The notes below the pieces were generated by a model. It was given only the letters and a program-made list of their open reading frames with translations, did no database searches and had not been told where the DNA came from. Positions 1 to 8,082 of a DNA stretch of 64,000 nt are shown in pieces. The position numbers were made by a program, and so were the translations under genes. The stretch covers positions 28,878-92,877 of the forward strand of contig NZ_QLMG01000012.1 of the NCBI RefSeq assembly GCF_003259905.1, in the 5' to 3' direction. The stretch comes from Salipiger aestuarii (GTDB lineage Bacteria > Pseudomonadota > Alphaproteobacteria > Rhodobacterales > Rhodobacteraceae). Numbering within the stretch: position 1 is the stretch's first letter; each line of letters begins with the position of its first letter.

Positions 1-560
1 GAGCACTTGGGGCGGCACGAAACTGCGACAGGTCCATGTAGCCTCGCAGCTGCCTGTGCTTTCGCTTCACACTGACGTGGTTCTTCTCGCCGTAGTGGCG
101 CTTGCCGTGCTTCTTCTTCCGGCGATCGTCAGGGTCCGTCCGCCCGGCCCTCGGGTTCCCTGCCGTTCTCGTCTCGCATGTTGAGGTTGTACGACGGCCG
201 CGCCGAGGATCTGTCCTGCCCGCGTGCGAAAGCGTATAGCGGTAAATTATTACCGCTATATCATTCGGCACCGGCCCACGAGATCGAGGCCAAAGAAGCG
301 TATGAACAACAGCCGCTCGCGCAGTTGATACTTGATCTGGTTGCCGGACAGGGTGTAGACCGTGTTCAGCACGAGCGTCTTGAACATCAGCGACCGCATC
401 CATCGACGCGCGACTCGCTTTCCGCACCCGGTTTGCGGTGGCCCTGCTCAAGCGCCAGGCGAAACTCCTCTGACCGCACGAGCGCATCGATCAGCGGATC
501 TGTCGTGGCATCGAGAGTCGCGCAGCGTTTTCAAAGATCGAAGAACCCCATCTGCGCCAT
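1..560 (-). pseudogene. Decayed IS5-family transposase, running off the left edge
   Basis: Read on the minus strand, three separate frames give pieces of one IS5-type transposase. The N-terminus starts at 560 (MAQMGFFDL, then a TGA stop). A middle part reads LMFKTLVLNTVYTLSGNQ and continues with RERLLFIRFFGLDL. A C-terminal block reads DPDDRRKKKHGKRHYGEKNH near positions 65-125. These match the order seen in IS5-family enzymes. In-frame stops, frameshifts and a small palindrome at 235-260 show that it is dead. It marks the left side of the catabolic region as an old insertion site. The 3' end lies outside the window, so the terminal repeats cannot be assigned. Confidence 0.8.
235..260. repeat. 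26-bp perfect hairpin inside the IS5 remnant
   Basis: TATAGCGGTAA and its exact reverse complement TTACCGCTATA flank the 4-nt loop ATTA. The element sits exactly where the transposase frame is lost after ...FFGLDLVGRCRMI, and part of the usual IS5 protein (the PDAKTIWLF region) is missing here. It could be a deletion or excision footprint or a tiny inserted palindrome. Confidence 0.6.
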
Positions 561-678
561 CGCTTCATGCGCTGTACCGATTTATTGATGTCGCAGCGTC
601 AAGAACAAGGTAATTTTTCGAGGGGACCTGTAGTAACACCCAGATTGTTGCGCTATTCTTTCCATCAAGTCACGTTTT

Positions 679-724
679 CTGAAGTCGCCGAACATGTGTA
701 TTGCAGAATTCACCGCGACTTCAG
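679..724 (+). promoter_or_regulatory. 10-bp inverted repeat upstream of the MarR gene
   Basis: CTGAAGTCGC (679-688) is repeated as its exact complement GCGACTTCAG (715-724) with a 26-bp spacer. It ends 52 bp before the MarR-type start codon at 777. It could be a two-half-site operator for autoregulation or an RNA stem. The function is inferred only from position and symmetry. Confidence 0.45.
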
Positions 725-776
725 GACGCTTGTGATTCAATAACGTCACCTTGGAATCTTATATGGCACCGTTAGC

Positions 777-1277
777 ATGAACGAAGCAACACACAGCGAA
801 ATTGATATACACACTTTGCGAAGCCACCCCGCGCACTTGATCCGTCGTAGCTATCAGATATTCCTTTCAATGTTTGAGGCAGTCGGAAAGGACGTCGACC
901 TTTCTCCGGTGCGCTGGATTCTCATCGCGACAATTCGCTTGCGTCCCGGCCTCTCGATGGCCGAGGTCTCCTTTATGACGGGCGTGGACAAAGCTTCAAC
1001 GGGTCGCACTATACGCAATCTTGAAGGCTCTGGCCTGATCCGCGTTGTGCGCAGTGCGCACGACAAACGCGAGCGGCGGGTGTATACCACCACCAAAGGC
1101 GATAAACTGGTTCATGCGTTCTATCCGCGCATAAAGATTCTGCATGATGATATTATGGCAGCATTCGAACCGGAAGAGGCCAAGGAATTTGTTCGATTGC
1201 TCGGAAAATTCATCGAAGTTAACGATCACAGAAGCCGTGCCGCCCTTTCTGACAACCTGAGCGTTGGCCCTCTGTGA
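777..1277 (+). CDS. MarR-family winged-helix regulator
   Basis: The 166-residue protein has the length and layout of MarR regulators: an N-terminal helix, then a winged helix-turn-helix around residues 55-105 (MAEVSFMTGVDKASTGRTIR, then GLIRVVRSAHDKRERRVY, the typical DxRxRRVxxT wing), then a C-terminal dimerisation helix. MarR proteins bind palindromic operators and often respond to aromatic or CoA-bound ligands. It stands alone, between the IS5 remnant and a 567-bp gap, and points toward the 3' end of the large minus-strand operon. Its target is unknown; the inverted repeat at 679-724 is a candidate. The start is the ATG at 777. Confidence 0.85.
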   Translation: MNEATHSEIDIHTLRSHPAHLIRRSYQIFLSMFEAVGKDVDLSPVRWILIATIRLRPGLSMAEVSFMTGVDKASTGRTIRNLEGSGLIRVVRSAHDKRERRVYTTTKGDKLVHAFYPRIKILHDDIMAAFEPEEAKEFVRLLGKFIEVNDHRSRAALSDNLSVGPL

Positions 1278-1844
1278 ACGGCAGTGACAGTCTCGCCCTT
1301 GGGAATGGCGGGATGACCTGACTCCGGGCGGACTAAAAACCGTCCACTTTCGCCTTTTCGGTCTCATGCCCCATGATTGCCACCGGCAACCGGGCACTCC
1401 CGCCGCTTCGAGATGTCATGATCCCGCGTTACCCCTGAACGCCGCGACAATCGCGTGTGCCGTTCCCATTTGGGAATGTGATCCGACCTGTGCGCGCATT
1501 TCGCTTGCAACGCAGACCGGCGGCGGAGTCCGCGCAAACTGCGAACCGATCCGCCATTTTTTCTGCTGCTATGGGCATTCGCGCAACGGGCGGATCATCA
1601 GGGCCGGGTTCTCGGGCTGACGGGGCTGCGCAGCGGCGATCCGACATAAATTTGCGAGTGCGCCAGCCGAGGCGGTCCGCCCGCCGCGCCTGGGGCAGCA
1701 GGCAACCCCGAAGGCCGACGTACCCGGTTCTTGCATCATTTCGACGGCGGACAACCCTGCGCCGCTCGACCGGGGTGCCATCTCGGTGTCAGGACCTCCG
1801 CCGCACGGTTCCTGTCAGTCGTTCCGGTCGAATTGCAGAGGCGC
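1278..1844. other. 567-bp non-coding gap
   Basis: I see no convincing gene here. Reading frames on both strands have no family resemblance. One short palindrome, TTCCCATTTGGGAA (1463-1476, 6-bp arms), is present. The stretch separates the convergent MarR gene and the CaiB gene that ends the left operon. No clear T-tailed terminator was found. Confidence 0.5.
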
Positions 1845-2972
1845 TCAGTCGGCTTCTTCGGCTTGGCCCAGTATTTCGGTTTGATGCTCGCCCACCGCCG
1901 GGACTTGGCCGGCCGGCTCGCTTATCCCCGCCATCGGCACCGGAAAGGCCATCACCTGCGCCGCACCGGCGGCGCGTACCATTCCGCGCGCCTTGAGATG
2001 CGGGTCTTGGGCCAGATCCTCCAGTCGGTTGACCGGGGCAAAGGGAACGTCCTCGGCCTCGAAAACCCGTGCCCAATGCGCATAGGGACGCGCGGCGATC
2101 AGCGGGGTCAGGGCGGCGCGGATGTCATCCGTGCGATCTGTGCGTGCGGCGAAGTCGTCAAGCGCCGGATCGTCGAACCCCGTCATCCCGGTTGCGCGGA
2201 TGAGGCGGCGGAAGAAATGCGTTTCGATCGCGCCGATGGTGATGTATTTGCCGTCGGCCGTCCCGAAGATGCCATAGGCGGCCCGGCGCAGAATGTCGGC
2301 CTTGGTGATTTCGCGCCCGGCCTGGCGTCCGGCATCCCATACGCCGTAGCGCGGGGCGATCCAACTGGCCAGCGCGTCGGTGATCGCCACGTCGAGGTAC
2401 TGGCCCCGCCCGGTGGCGTCGCGTCCGCGCAGCGCGGCCAGGATGGTGATGATGGCATACATCGCTGCCGACAGATCTCCGATCGGCACGCCCGTCGTGT
2501 ATTCTGGCGGTCCGTCGGGCGCGCCCGAGATCGCCACCGCGCCCGCCATCGCCGCGTAGTTCAGATCATGCCCCGGCCAGTCCCGCGCTGGCCCGGTCTG
2601 ACCATATCCGCTGACCGAGCAGTAGACGAGGCCGGGATTGAGCGTTGAAAGCGTCTGGTAGTCGATCCCGAGCCGCGCGGTCACACCCGGGCGATAGCCC
2701 TCGATCACCACGTCCGCCCGCTTGGCCAGCCGCAGGAAAGCCGCGCGGTCCGCGTCGTCCTTCAGGTTCAGCACGATGCTTTTCTTGCCGCGGTTCACCG
2801 CCGCGAAGAGACCGGGGAACATGACGCGCGCGGCGTCGCCCGCGGGGCGCTCGACCTTGATGACCTCGGCCCCCATCTCGGCCAGTTGTTGCGTGGCATA
2901 GGGACCGGGCAGAAGCTCGGTCAGATCCAGGACACGAAGCCCTGAAAGCGGTGCAGTGCCGGTCATTTTCAT
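1845..2972 (-). CDS. CaiB/BaiF (family III) CoA-transferase, operon 1
   Basis: This 375-residue protein has the family III pattern: an N-terminal LSGLRVLDLTELLPGPYATQ segment, GAEVIKVERPAGD, NRGKKSIVLNLK, and the aspartate (about Asp166 in PIGDLSAAMYA) that forms the acyl anhydride in formyl-CoA transferase relatives. It moves CoA between carboxylic acids. I chose the ATG at 2972 because it overlaps the stop of the preceding lyase-like gene (ATGA) and has AAAGGAACA just upstream; a further in-frame ATG lies at 2966. A longer frame to 3017 would run into the lyase gene and carries no family sequence. It is the last gene of the minus-strand operon that begins with a TRAP transporter at 11000. 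Confidence 0.9.
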   Translation of the reverse strand: MKMTGTAPLSGLRVLDLTELLPGPYATQQLAEMGAEVIKVERPAGDAARVMFPGLFAAVNRGKKSIVLNLKDDADRAAFLRLAKRADVVIEGYRPGVTARLGIDYQTLSTLNPGLVYCSVSGYGQTGPARDWPGHDLNYAAMAGAVAISGAPDGPPEYTTGVPIGDLSAAMYAIITILAALRGRDATGRGQYLDVAITDALASWIAPRYGVWDAGRQAGREITKADILRRAAYGIFGTADGKYITIGAIETHFFRRLIRATGMTGFDDPALDDFAARTDRTDDIRAALTPLIAARPYAHWARVFEAEDVPFAPVNRLEDLAQDPHLKARGMVRAAGAAQVMAFPVPMAGISEPAGQVPAVGEHQTEILGQAEEAD

Positions 2973-3781
2973 TGTTCCTTTCTGTCTCCGCGGGCCGGGT
3001 CGGCGATGCCGGCGCATTCCGCCGAATCGTCCTGCTCCAGGATCATGTCCCAGATCTTCTGACCCTGCGGGTTGTCGAGTTCTTCCATAAGATGCGCCAG
3101 AAGCCCGGCCGAGCGTCCGATCAGCGCGAAGGCCCGCGCCCAGATGGGGGAAAGCCCCATGTCCGACACGGTGGCCCCGACCGCGCCGGCGGCGTTGATC
3201 GGCAGCAGGCGGCCATATTCCTCACGCGCGGCGGACTCGACGGCCGCCATGAACCGCCAGTGCCGCCCGTCGAACCCGTTCTCGCCCGCGATGCGCCGCA
3301 GGACCGGCGTGCGGGGGTCACCCGCCACATGGATCGGATGGCCGATGCCCGGCAGGACGCGCCGCGCCGCGCGAAAGGTGCGCACCACCTCGCGCGCGTG
3401 GGCGGCATAGGCGGCCTCGTCGTCGTTGTCGGTCAGCCCGCCGATCTCGTCGCGGGTAAAGGCGGCGGCGTTCTGCATTGTGCCGAGAAAATGGTTTCCC
3501 GCCCCCAGCAAGCCGGCGGCCACAGCGCCCTGAAGCGATTCCGGCGCGCCGAGAATGGTCATCCGCGCGGCAATTGCGCTGGGGGTAAGGCCGTGGTCGG
3601 TGGCGGTGACGATGATCGCGTTGGTCATCGCGCGGGTGCGGGCGTCGGGTTCCGTTCCGGTGGCGGTGAAATAGATCATGTCGATGAAATCCATCTTGCC
3701 GAGGACGTCATCCGCCAGGTCGCGCCCGCGCACGAAGATACGGTCGCGGGTGGTGAAGCCTATCTTCGTCTTGACCGTCAT
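2969..3781 (-). CDS. Citryl-CoA-lyase-like / short citrate-synthase-fold protein
   Basis: The protein is 270 residues, far shorter than bacterial citrate synthases (about 370-430) but close to citryl-CoA lyases. It keeps the citrate-synthase signature blocks in order: TDHGLTPSAIAARM (His63), GAGNHFLG (near 94-100), GIGHPIHVAGDPR (His148, matching GFGHxxxKxxDPR) and IGRSAGLLAHLMEE near the C-terminus. The expected chemistry is cleavage or formation of a citryl-type CoA thioester. It is translationally coupled to a CaiB CoA-transferase (ATGA overlap at 2969-2972), which could supply its CoA ester. The start is the ATG at 3781 with AAGG upstream; the open frame beyond it has no homology-like sequence. 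It may use a substituted citrate or citramalate rather than citrate. Confidence 0.8.
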   Translation of the reverse strand: MTVKTKIGFTTRDRIFVRGRDLADDVLGKMDFIDMIYFTATGTEPDARTRAMTNAIIVTATDHGLTPSAIAARMTILGAPESLQGAVAAGLLGAGNHFLGTMQNAAAFTRDEIGGLTDNDDEAAYAAHAREVVRTFRAARRVLPGIGHPIHVAGDPRTPVLRRIAGENGFDGRHWRFMAAVESAAREEYGRLLPINAAGAVGATVSDMGLSPIWARAFALIGRSAGLLAHLMEELDNPQGQKIWDMILEQDDSAECAGIADPARGDRKEQ

Positions 3782-4125
3782 TGCCTTGCTCTTCCTTGTG
3801 TTTCGGTGGCCGCACGCGGAATCATTGCGCCCAGCCCCATGGTGCCCGCCGGACCGGCGCGCGCCGGAGTGAGGTCCATCGCCGCGATGGTGGCCAACGC
3901 CCCGGTGGGACGCCTCGGCATGGCCGCATCGACGGGGCAAATCGACGCTCGGACCCGAAACCTCCTCGGGCCCGGGATTGAACGGGAAGACGTCTCTGTC
4001 GCAGTCGCAATGCGCGGCGCGATTTTGCAGCCCGCACCGCGGGCCGGTCGCCGAGGCCGGGAATCGCCACGATCCGCCGTGCAGGAACCCGCGCAGGACT
4101 GGGGAAACCGCCCGCTCCCATTCGT
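3782..4125. other. 344-bp stretch without a clear gene inside operon 1
   Basis: This gap lies between the MaoC-like gene (ends 4126) and the citryl-CoA-lyase-like gene (starts 3781), both on the minus strand. Frames are open on both strands, as expected at this G+C, but none shows a recognisable motif or good ribosome-binding site. A gap this long is unusual in an operon that otherwise uses overlapping or nearly touching genes, so it may hold a decayed gene or an internal promoter. Confidence 0.4.
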
Positions 4126-4617
4126 TCAGGCACCTTGCGGTGCCCGCCGCACGAGCAGTTTCCAGATCCCTTCCACCACGGTTTCGCCGCGCTGGTTGAT
4201 GACCTCGCGCCGGAACGACAGGATGCCGCGTTCGGGTTTCGACGTCTCGCGTTTCTCGGTCACGGTGACGCGCACGCCGATCGTGTCGCCGATGAAGGTG
4301 GGTTTCGGGAATCTGCACTGCATGTCCAGAAGCCCCAGAAGCGAAGGTTCGAGAAAATTGTTCATCAACATCCGCGTGGTCAGCCCGGACATCACCGACA
4401 CCACCAGAAGCCCGTGCGCGATGCGCTGGCCGTAGGCCGATCCGGCGGCGTACTCGGCATCGACATGCAGCCGGTTGAAATCGCCGGAAAGGCAGGCAAA
4501 TCCCGTCACATCGGCCTCGGTTATGGTACGGGTGGGGCTGTCGAACGCGTCTCCCTCGCTGAGATCCTCCCAGTAGAGCTGCTGGCCCGTCCGGGCTGAA
4601 AGGTCGGGGCGGGTCAT
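4126..4617 (-). CDS. MaoC-like hot-dog enoyl-CoA hydratase
   Basis: The 163-residue protein is a single hot-dog domain with the hydratase-2 dyad intact in SGDFNRLHVDAEYA (Asp, Asn and His), followed by YGQRIAHGLLV. Enzymes of this type add water across a 2-enoyl-CoA. The start is the ATG at 4617, which overlaps the stop of the AMP-forming ligase (ATGA); the frame extends upstream only through that ligase gene. Its partners in the operon are the dehydrogenase at 6148 and the SDR at 7313, which would give a dehydrogenate-hydrate-oxidise series. Confidence 0.88.
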   Translation of the reverse strand: MTRPDLSARTGQQLYWEDLSEGDAFDSPTRTITEADVTGFACLSGDFNRLHVDAEYAAGSAYGQRIAHGLLVVSVMSGLTTRMLMNNFLEPSLLGLLDMQCRFPKPTFIGDTIGVRVTVTEKRETSKPERGILSFRREVINQRGETVVEGIWKLLVRRAPQGA

Positions 4618-6137
4618 CGGCTTTCCTCCTCCTGGGGCAGCGCCAGCACCGCCTCCTTGAGATCGGCCTTGAGAACGCGGCCGGTCAGGTTGCGCGGCAC
4701 CGCTGTCATGAACACCACGCGGCGCGGGCGCTTGTAGCGGTCCAGCCGGGCCTCGGCATGGGCGATCACATCGGCCGCTGTCAGCCCGGCGCCCGGCGCG
4801 GGCACGATCACCGCGCAGATCGCCTCGGTCCAGCGCGGATCGGGCAGGCCGATGCAATGCGCCTCGGCAATCGCCGGGTGACCGGCCAGCGCCTCCTCGA
4901 TCTCGGGGGCGTAGACGTTGATGCCGCCGCTCTTGATGATGTCGCGCTTGCGGCCAGTGAACCAGAGCAGCCCCTCGGCGTCGATCCGGCCCAGATCGCC
5001 CACGGTCAGATAATCGCCGCGCCGGGTTTCGGCGGTCAGCGTCTCGTCCTTGTAATACCCGTCATAGCGGCTCTCGCTGCGGGTGCAGATCTCGCCGACC
5101 TCGCCCTGCGGCACCTCGGTGCCATCGTCGTCCAAAAGCTTGAGTTCGACCCCGAAGAACGGCCGTCCGACGCAATTGCCCGTAAAGTTGCGGCGCAGAT
5201 CCCGCGCCGTGAGGTTGGCGTAGGGCCCCGCTTCGCTGGAGGCGGCATAGATCATCAGCGCGTCGCCGAACTTGTCCAGCGCCGCGCGCTTGAGGTCGGG
5301 ATACATCTCGCCGCCGCCCGATTGCAGCGTGCGCAGCGACGACAGGTCGGCGTTCGCGAACCCCTCGACCTCGACCATCCGTTGAAGCATGGCCGGCAGC
5401 AACATGGTGGCGGTCAGCCGTTCGTCCTGGATCAGGCGCAGCGCGGCGACCCCGTCAAACCGGCGCATCAGGTAAACGCTGGCGCCCAGGTAAAGCGGCA
5501 GCAGCGTGTAGGTGCAGCCAGCCGACAGGCAGATCGGCAGCGCCGAAAGCGCCCGATCGTCGGGGCGGAAGCGTTGCTCGATAGCGCGTTCCTCCATGCC
5601 GAACAGGCTGCGCAGCGCACCCTTGGGCTTGCCGGTGGTCCCCGAGGTGTGCAGCATGATCGTGGTGCCATCCTGTCCTTGCGGCGGATCGGGCGGGGTG
5701 TCTGCCAGAAGGTCCGACAGCCGTGGCAGCCCTTGCGCACCCTCCGCCACATCGCCCAGGGCGATGATGTCGCTCACCACGGTCCGGAACAGATCGGCAT
5801 GGTCCAGCGCCGCGTCGCCCAGCAGCAGCGTCTTGCTGTCCGAGCGGGCGACCACATCGGCCATGACCTCGGGCGCGATGCGATAGTTGATCGGCGCGGG
5901 GATCGCGCCCAACCCGGTCACCGCCACATAGGCGGCAAGGAAATCGGGATGGTTCTCCGAGATCACCGCGACCTTGTCGCCGGGCCCGGTGCCGCGTCGC
6001 GCCAGCACCGTCATCATCCGTTCCACCCGGTCGAGGAGCTCCGTATAGGTCTGGCCGTGCCCCTCGAACACCACCGCCGGTTTCGTCGGAAACCGCCGTG
6101 CATTCAGCCTGAGGGCATGGAGAAAGGTCATCGGCAT
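4614..6137 (-). CDS. AMP-forming acyl-CoA synthetase
   Basis: This 507-residue protein belongs to the ANL superfamily. The P-loop-like motif TIMLHTSGTTGKPKG lies at about 159-173, the hinge and ribose-binding region reads TVGDLGRIDAEGLLWFTGR, and the A10 lysine is about Lys490 (NLTGRVLKADL). It activates a carboxylic acid to its CoA thioester using ATP. In this operon it would act on the acid imported by the DctPQM system encoded upstream. It starts 10 bp after the dehydrogenase gene and overlaps the MaoC-like gene. The side chain specificity cannot be read from sequence. Confidence 0.92.
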   Translation of the reverse strand: MPMTFLHALRLNARRFPTKPAVVFEGHGQTYTELLDRVERMMTVLARRGTGPGDKVAVISENHPDFLAAYVAVTGLGAIPAPINYRIAPEVMADVVARSDSKTLLLGDAALDHADLFRTVVSDIIALGDVAEGAQGLPRLSDLLADTPPDPPQGQDGTTIMLHTSGTTGKPKGALRSLFGMEERAIEQRFRPDDRALSALPICLSAGCTYTLLPLYLGASVYLMRRFDGVAALRLIQDERLTATMLLPAMLQRMVEVEGFANADLSSLRTLQSGGGEMYPDLKRAALDKFGDALMIYAASSEAGPYANLTARDLRRNFTGNCVGRPFFGVELKLLDDDGTEVPQGEVGEICTRSESRYDGYYKDETLTAETRRGDYLTVGDLGRIDAEGLLWFTGRKRDIIKSGGINVYAPEIEEALAGHPAIAEAHCIGLPDPRWTEAICAVIVPAPGAGLTAADVIAHAEARLDRYKRPRRVVFMTAVPRNLTGRVLKADLKEAVLALPQEEESR

Positions 6138-6147
6138 GGCCGCCTCC

Positions 6148-7320
6148 TCAGGTAAAGGCCGAGATCCCGAGAACCTCGCGCCCTATGATCAATGTCTGGA
6201 TTTCCGACGTGCCCTCGGGGATCAGCCCGCCGCGCGTGTCGCGGAACAACCGCTCGACCGGGTAGTCGGTGGAATATCCCAGCCCGCCGTGCGCCTGCAG
6301 CGCCATCGAGGCCACCTCATGCGCCGCCTCGCTGGCATAAAGCTTGGCGATCGAGCATTCCTTGCGCCCGGGCAGCCCCGCATCAAGCGCCAGCGCAGCC
6401 CGGTCAGTCAGGGCGCGCGCCGCTTCGGTGCGGATGGTCATGTCGACGATCAGCTTCTGCACCAGCTGATAGCGTCCGATCACGTTGCCGAACTGCTTGC
6501 GCGTCTTGACGTAATCGGTGGACAGGTCCAGCGACCGCTGCGCCGCGCCCACCGCGCCCGCCGCCACGTTGAGCCGACCGTAGTTCAGCCCGGTGAGGAT
6601 CGCCTTCAGCCCCTTGCCCGCCGGACCCAGCAGGTTTTCCTTGGGCACCCTTGCGTCGCGAAAGGCCAGCTGCGATGTCGCCGTGGCCTTGATGAACATC
6701 GTGCCCACCCGCGAGGCTTCGAAATCGGTCTCCTCAGGGTCCACGATGAACAGGCTCAGATCGCCATCGCAGCCGGTGGTGAAGGTGCGCGCAACCAGGA
6801 TGCCGACCCGGCCGTGAACGCCGTTTGTCGTCCACAGCTTGCCGCCGTTGATCTGCCAGTGGTCGCCCTTGTCCTCGGCACGGGTCTGCACCGAGGCGAC
6901 GTCGGAGCCGTGGTCGGGTTCGGTGATCCCTACCCAGACCGGCATTTCGCCGGCCATGACGGGGTTCAGCCATTTTTCCTTTTGCCGGGCGTCACCCAGA
7001 TGGTGCAGCAGCGCGGCGACGATGTTGACGGTGTTGAGCAGCACCCGAAGCGACAGCCAGCGATACCCCGCCTCCTCCATCATCATCGCCCAGGTGCGGT
7101 AGCTGAGACCGTAGCCGCCCGCCTCCTCGGGCAGCAGCCCGCCGAGATAGCCGAACTGGCGCAGCGCGCCGACCATTTCCCATGGCAGCTCGCCCGCCGC
7201 CTCGCATTCGGCGATGCGCGCCTCGGTCAGCTCGCGCGCCATGAAACCCCGGATGCTGTCCCTCAGCATCCGAGTCTCCTGTTCCTGATCATCGGCGGGT
7301 GGCGCGATGTATTCAGCCAT
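6148..7320 (-). CDS. Acyl-CoA dehydrogenase with canonical catalytic Glu
   Basis: This 390-residue flavoprotein has the usual three-part ACAD layout, with GITEPDHGSDVAS and LWTTNG in the middle barrel and the C-terminal LIPEGTSEIQ motif. The glutamate at about 369 is the catalytic base position of medium-chain-type dehydrogenases; in this window most other ACADs have lost it. It should therefore act alone as a homotetramer making a 2-enoyl-CoA. The ATG at 7320 overlaps the end of the SDR gene by 8 bp. A longer frame to 7419 lies entirely in the SDR gene and is rejected as a start. Confidence 0.92.
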   Translation of the reverse strand: MAEYIAPPADDQEQETRMLRDSIRGFMARELTEARIAECEAAGELPWEMVGALRQFGYLGGLLPEEAGGYGLSYRTWAMMMEEAGYRWLSLRVLLNTVNIVAALLHHLGDARQKEKWLNPVMAGEMPVWVGITEPDHGSDVASVQTRAEDKGDHWQINGGKLWTTNGVHGRVGILVARTFTTGCDGDLSLFIVDPEETDFEASRVGTMFIKATATSQLAFRDARVPKENLLGPAGKGLKAILTGLNYGRLNVAAGAVGAAQRSLDLSTDYVKTRKQFGNVIGRYQLVQKLIVDMTIRTEAARALTDRAALALDAGLPGRKECSIAKLYASEAAHEVASMALQAHGGLGYSTDYPVERLFRDTRGGLIPEGTSEIQTLIIGREVLGISAFT

Positions 7321-8062
7321 ACCGCCCCCCGGTGATGTGAAGCGTTTCGCCCGAGATGTATTCCGCCGCATCCGAGGCGAGGAACACCACGCCGTTGGCG
7401 ATGTCGCGCTCGGTGCCAAGACGCGGCACGGTGTTCATTGCCAGCGCGCGGGATTTGATCCGGTCGTAGTTCGGAAGCGCCTCGATCATGTCGGTTGCGA
7501 TGAAGCCTGGCGCGATGGCGTTGACGGTGACGTTGAAACGCCCCTGCTCCATTCCAAGCGCACGGGTGAAACCGATGATGCCGGCCTTGGCCGCCGCATA
7601 GTTGGTCTGCCCGGGATTGCCGAGATAGGCGCGCGACGAAATGTTGACCACGCGGCCCCAGTGCTGTTCCATGAAATGGGGCACCACGGCGCGCGAGCAG
7701 TTGTAGGCCCCTTTCAGGATCACCCCCACCACCGCATCCCAATCCTGCTCCGGCATCTTGGTGATGTAATTGTCGCGCGGAAAGCCGGCGTTGTTCACAA
7801 GTATATGGACGGCGCCGAATGCCTCGACCGTGCGGGCGACAAGCGCATCGACCTGTGCCGCGTCGGTGACGTCGCAGACGACGCCGATCGCTGCGTAACC
7901 GTCGGCCTCCAGCTCGGCGCGGGTGGCTTCGGTGGTTTCCGCGTCGATATCGGTGATCACCACCTTTGCCCCTTCCTCGGCCAGCGCGCGCGCCGTCACT
8001 GCACCGATTCCGCGCCCCGATCCGGTGACGATTGCCACCTTGTTCTTCAGTCCCAATTCCAC
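7313..8062 (-). CDS. FabG-like short-chain dehydrogenase/reductase
   Basis: The 249-residue classical SDR has the NAD(P)-binding TGSGRGIG at 13-20, NNAG at 90-93, and the catalytic Ser142, Tyr155 and Lys159 (NYAAAK). Asp38 or Asp40 at the end of the second strand (ITDID) suggests preference for NAD. In a beta-oxidation-like set it would oxidise a 3-hydroxyacyl-CoA formed by the MaoC-like hydratase encoded at 4126. It starts 20 bp after the DctM gene and overlaps the dehydrogenase gene that follows. Confidence 0.9.
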   Translation of the reverse strand: MELGLKNKVAIVTGSGRGIGAVTARALAEEGAKVVITDIDAETTEATRAELEADGYAAIGVVCDVTDAAQVDALVARTVEAFGAVHILVNNAGFPRDNYITKMPEQDWDAVVGVILKGAYNCSRAVVPHFMEQHWGRVVNISSRAYLGNPGQTNYAAAKAGIIGFTRALGMEQGRFNVTVNAIAPGFIATDMIEALPNYDRIKSRALAMNTVPRLGTERDIANGVVFLASDAAEYISGETLHITGGRYG

Positions 8063-8082
8063 TTTCGGCTCCTTTGCGTTGT

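Noticed and set aside
1278..1844. Possible gene in the left gap
   Set aside because: No frame has a motif, codon pattern or ribosome-binding site better than its alternatives.
3782..4318. N-terminal extension of the citryl-CoA-lyase-like protein
   Set aside because: The frame is open to 4318 but runs into the MaoC-like gene and has no citrate-synthase features; ATG 3781 fits the known length of short lyases.
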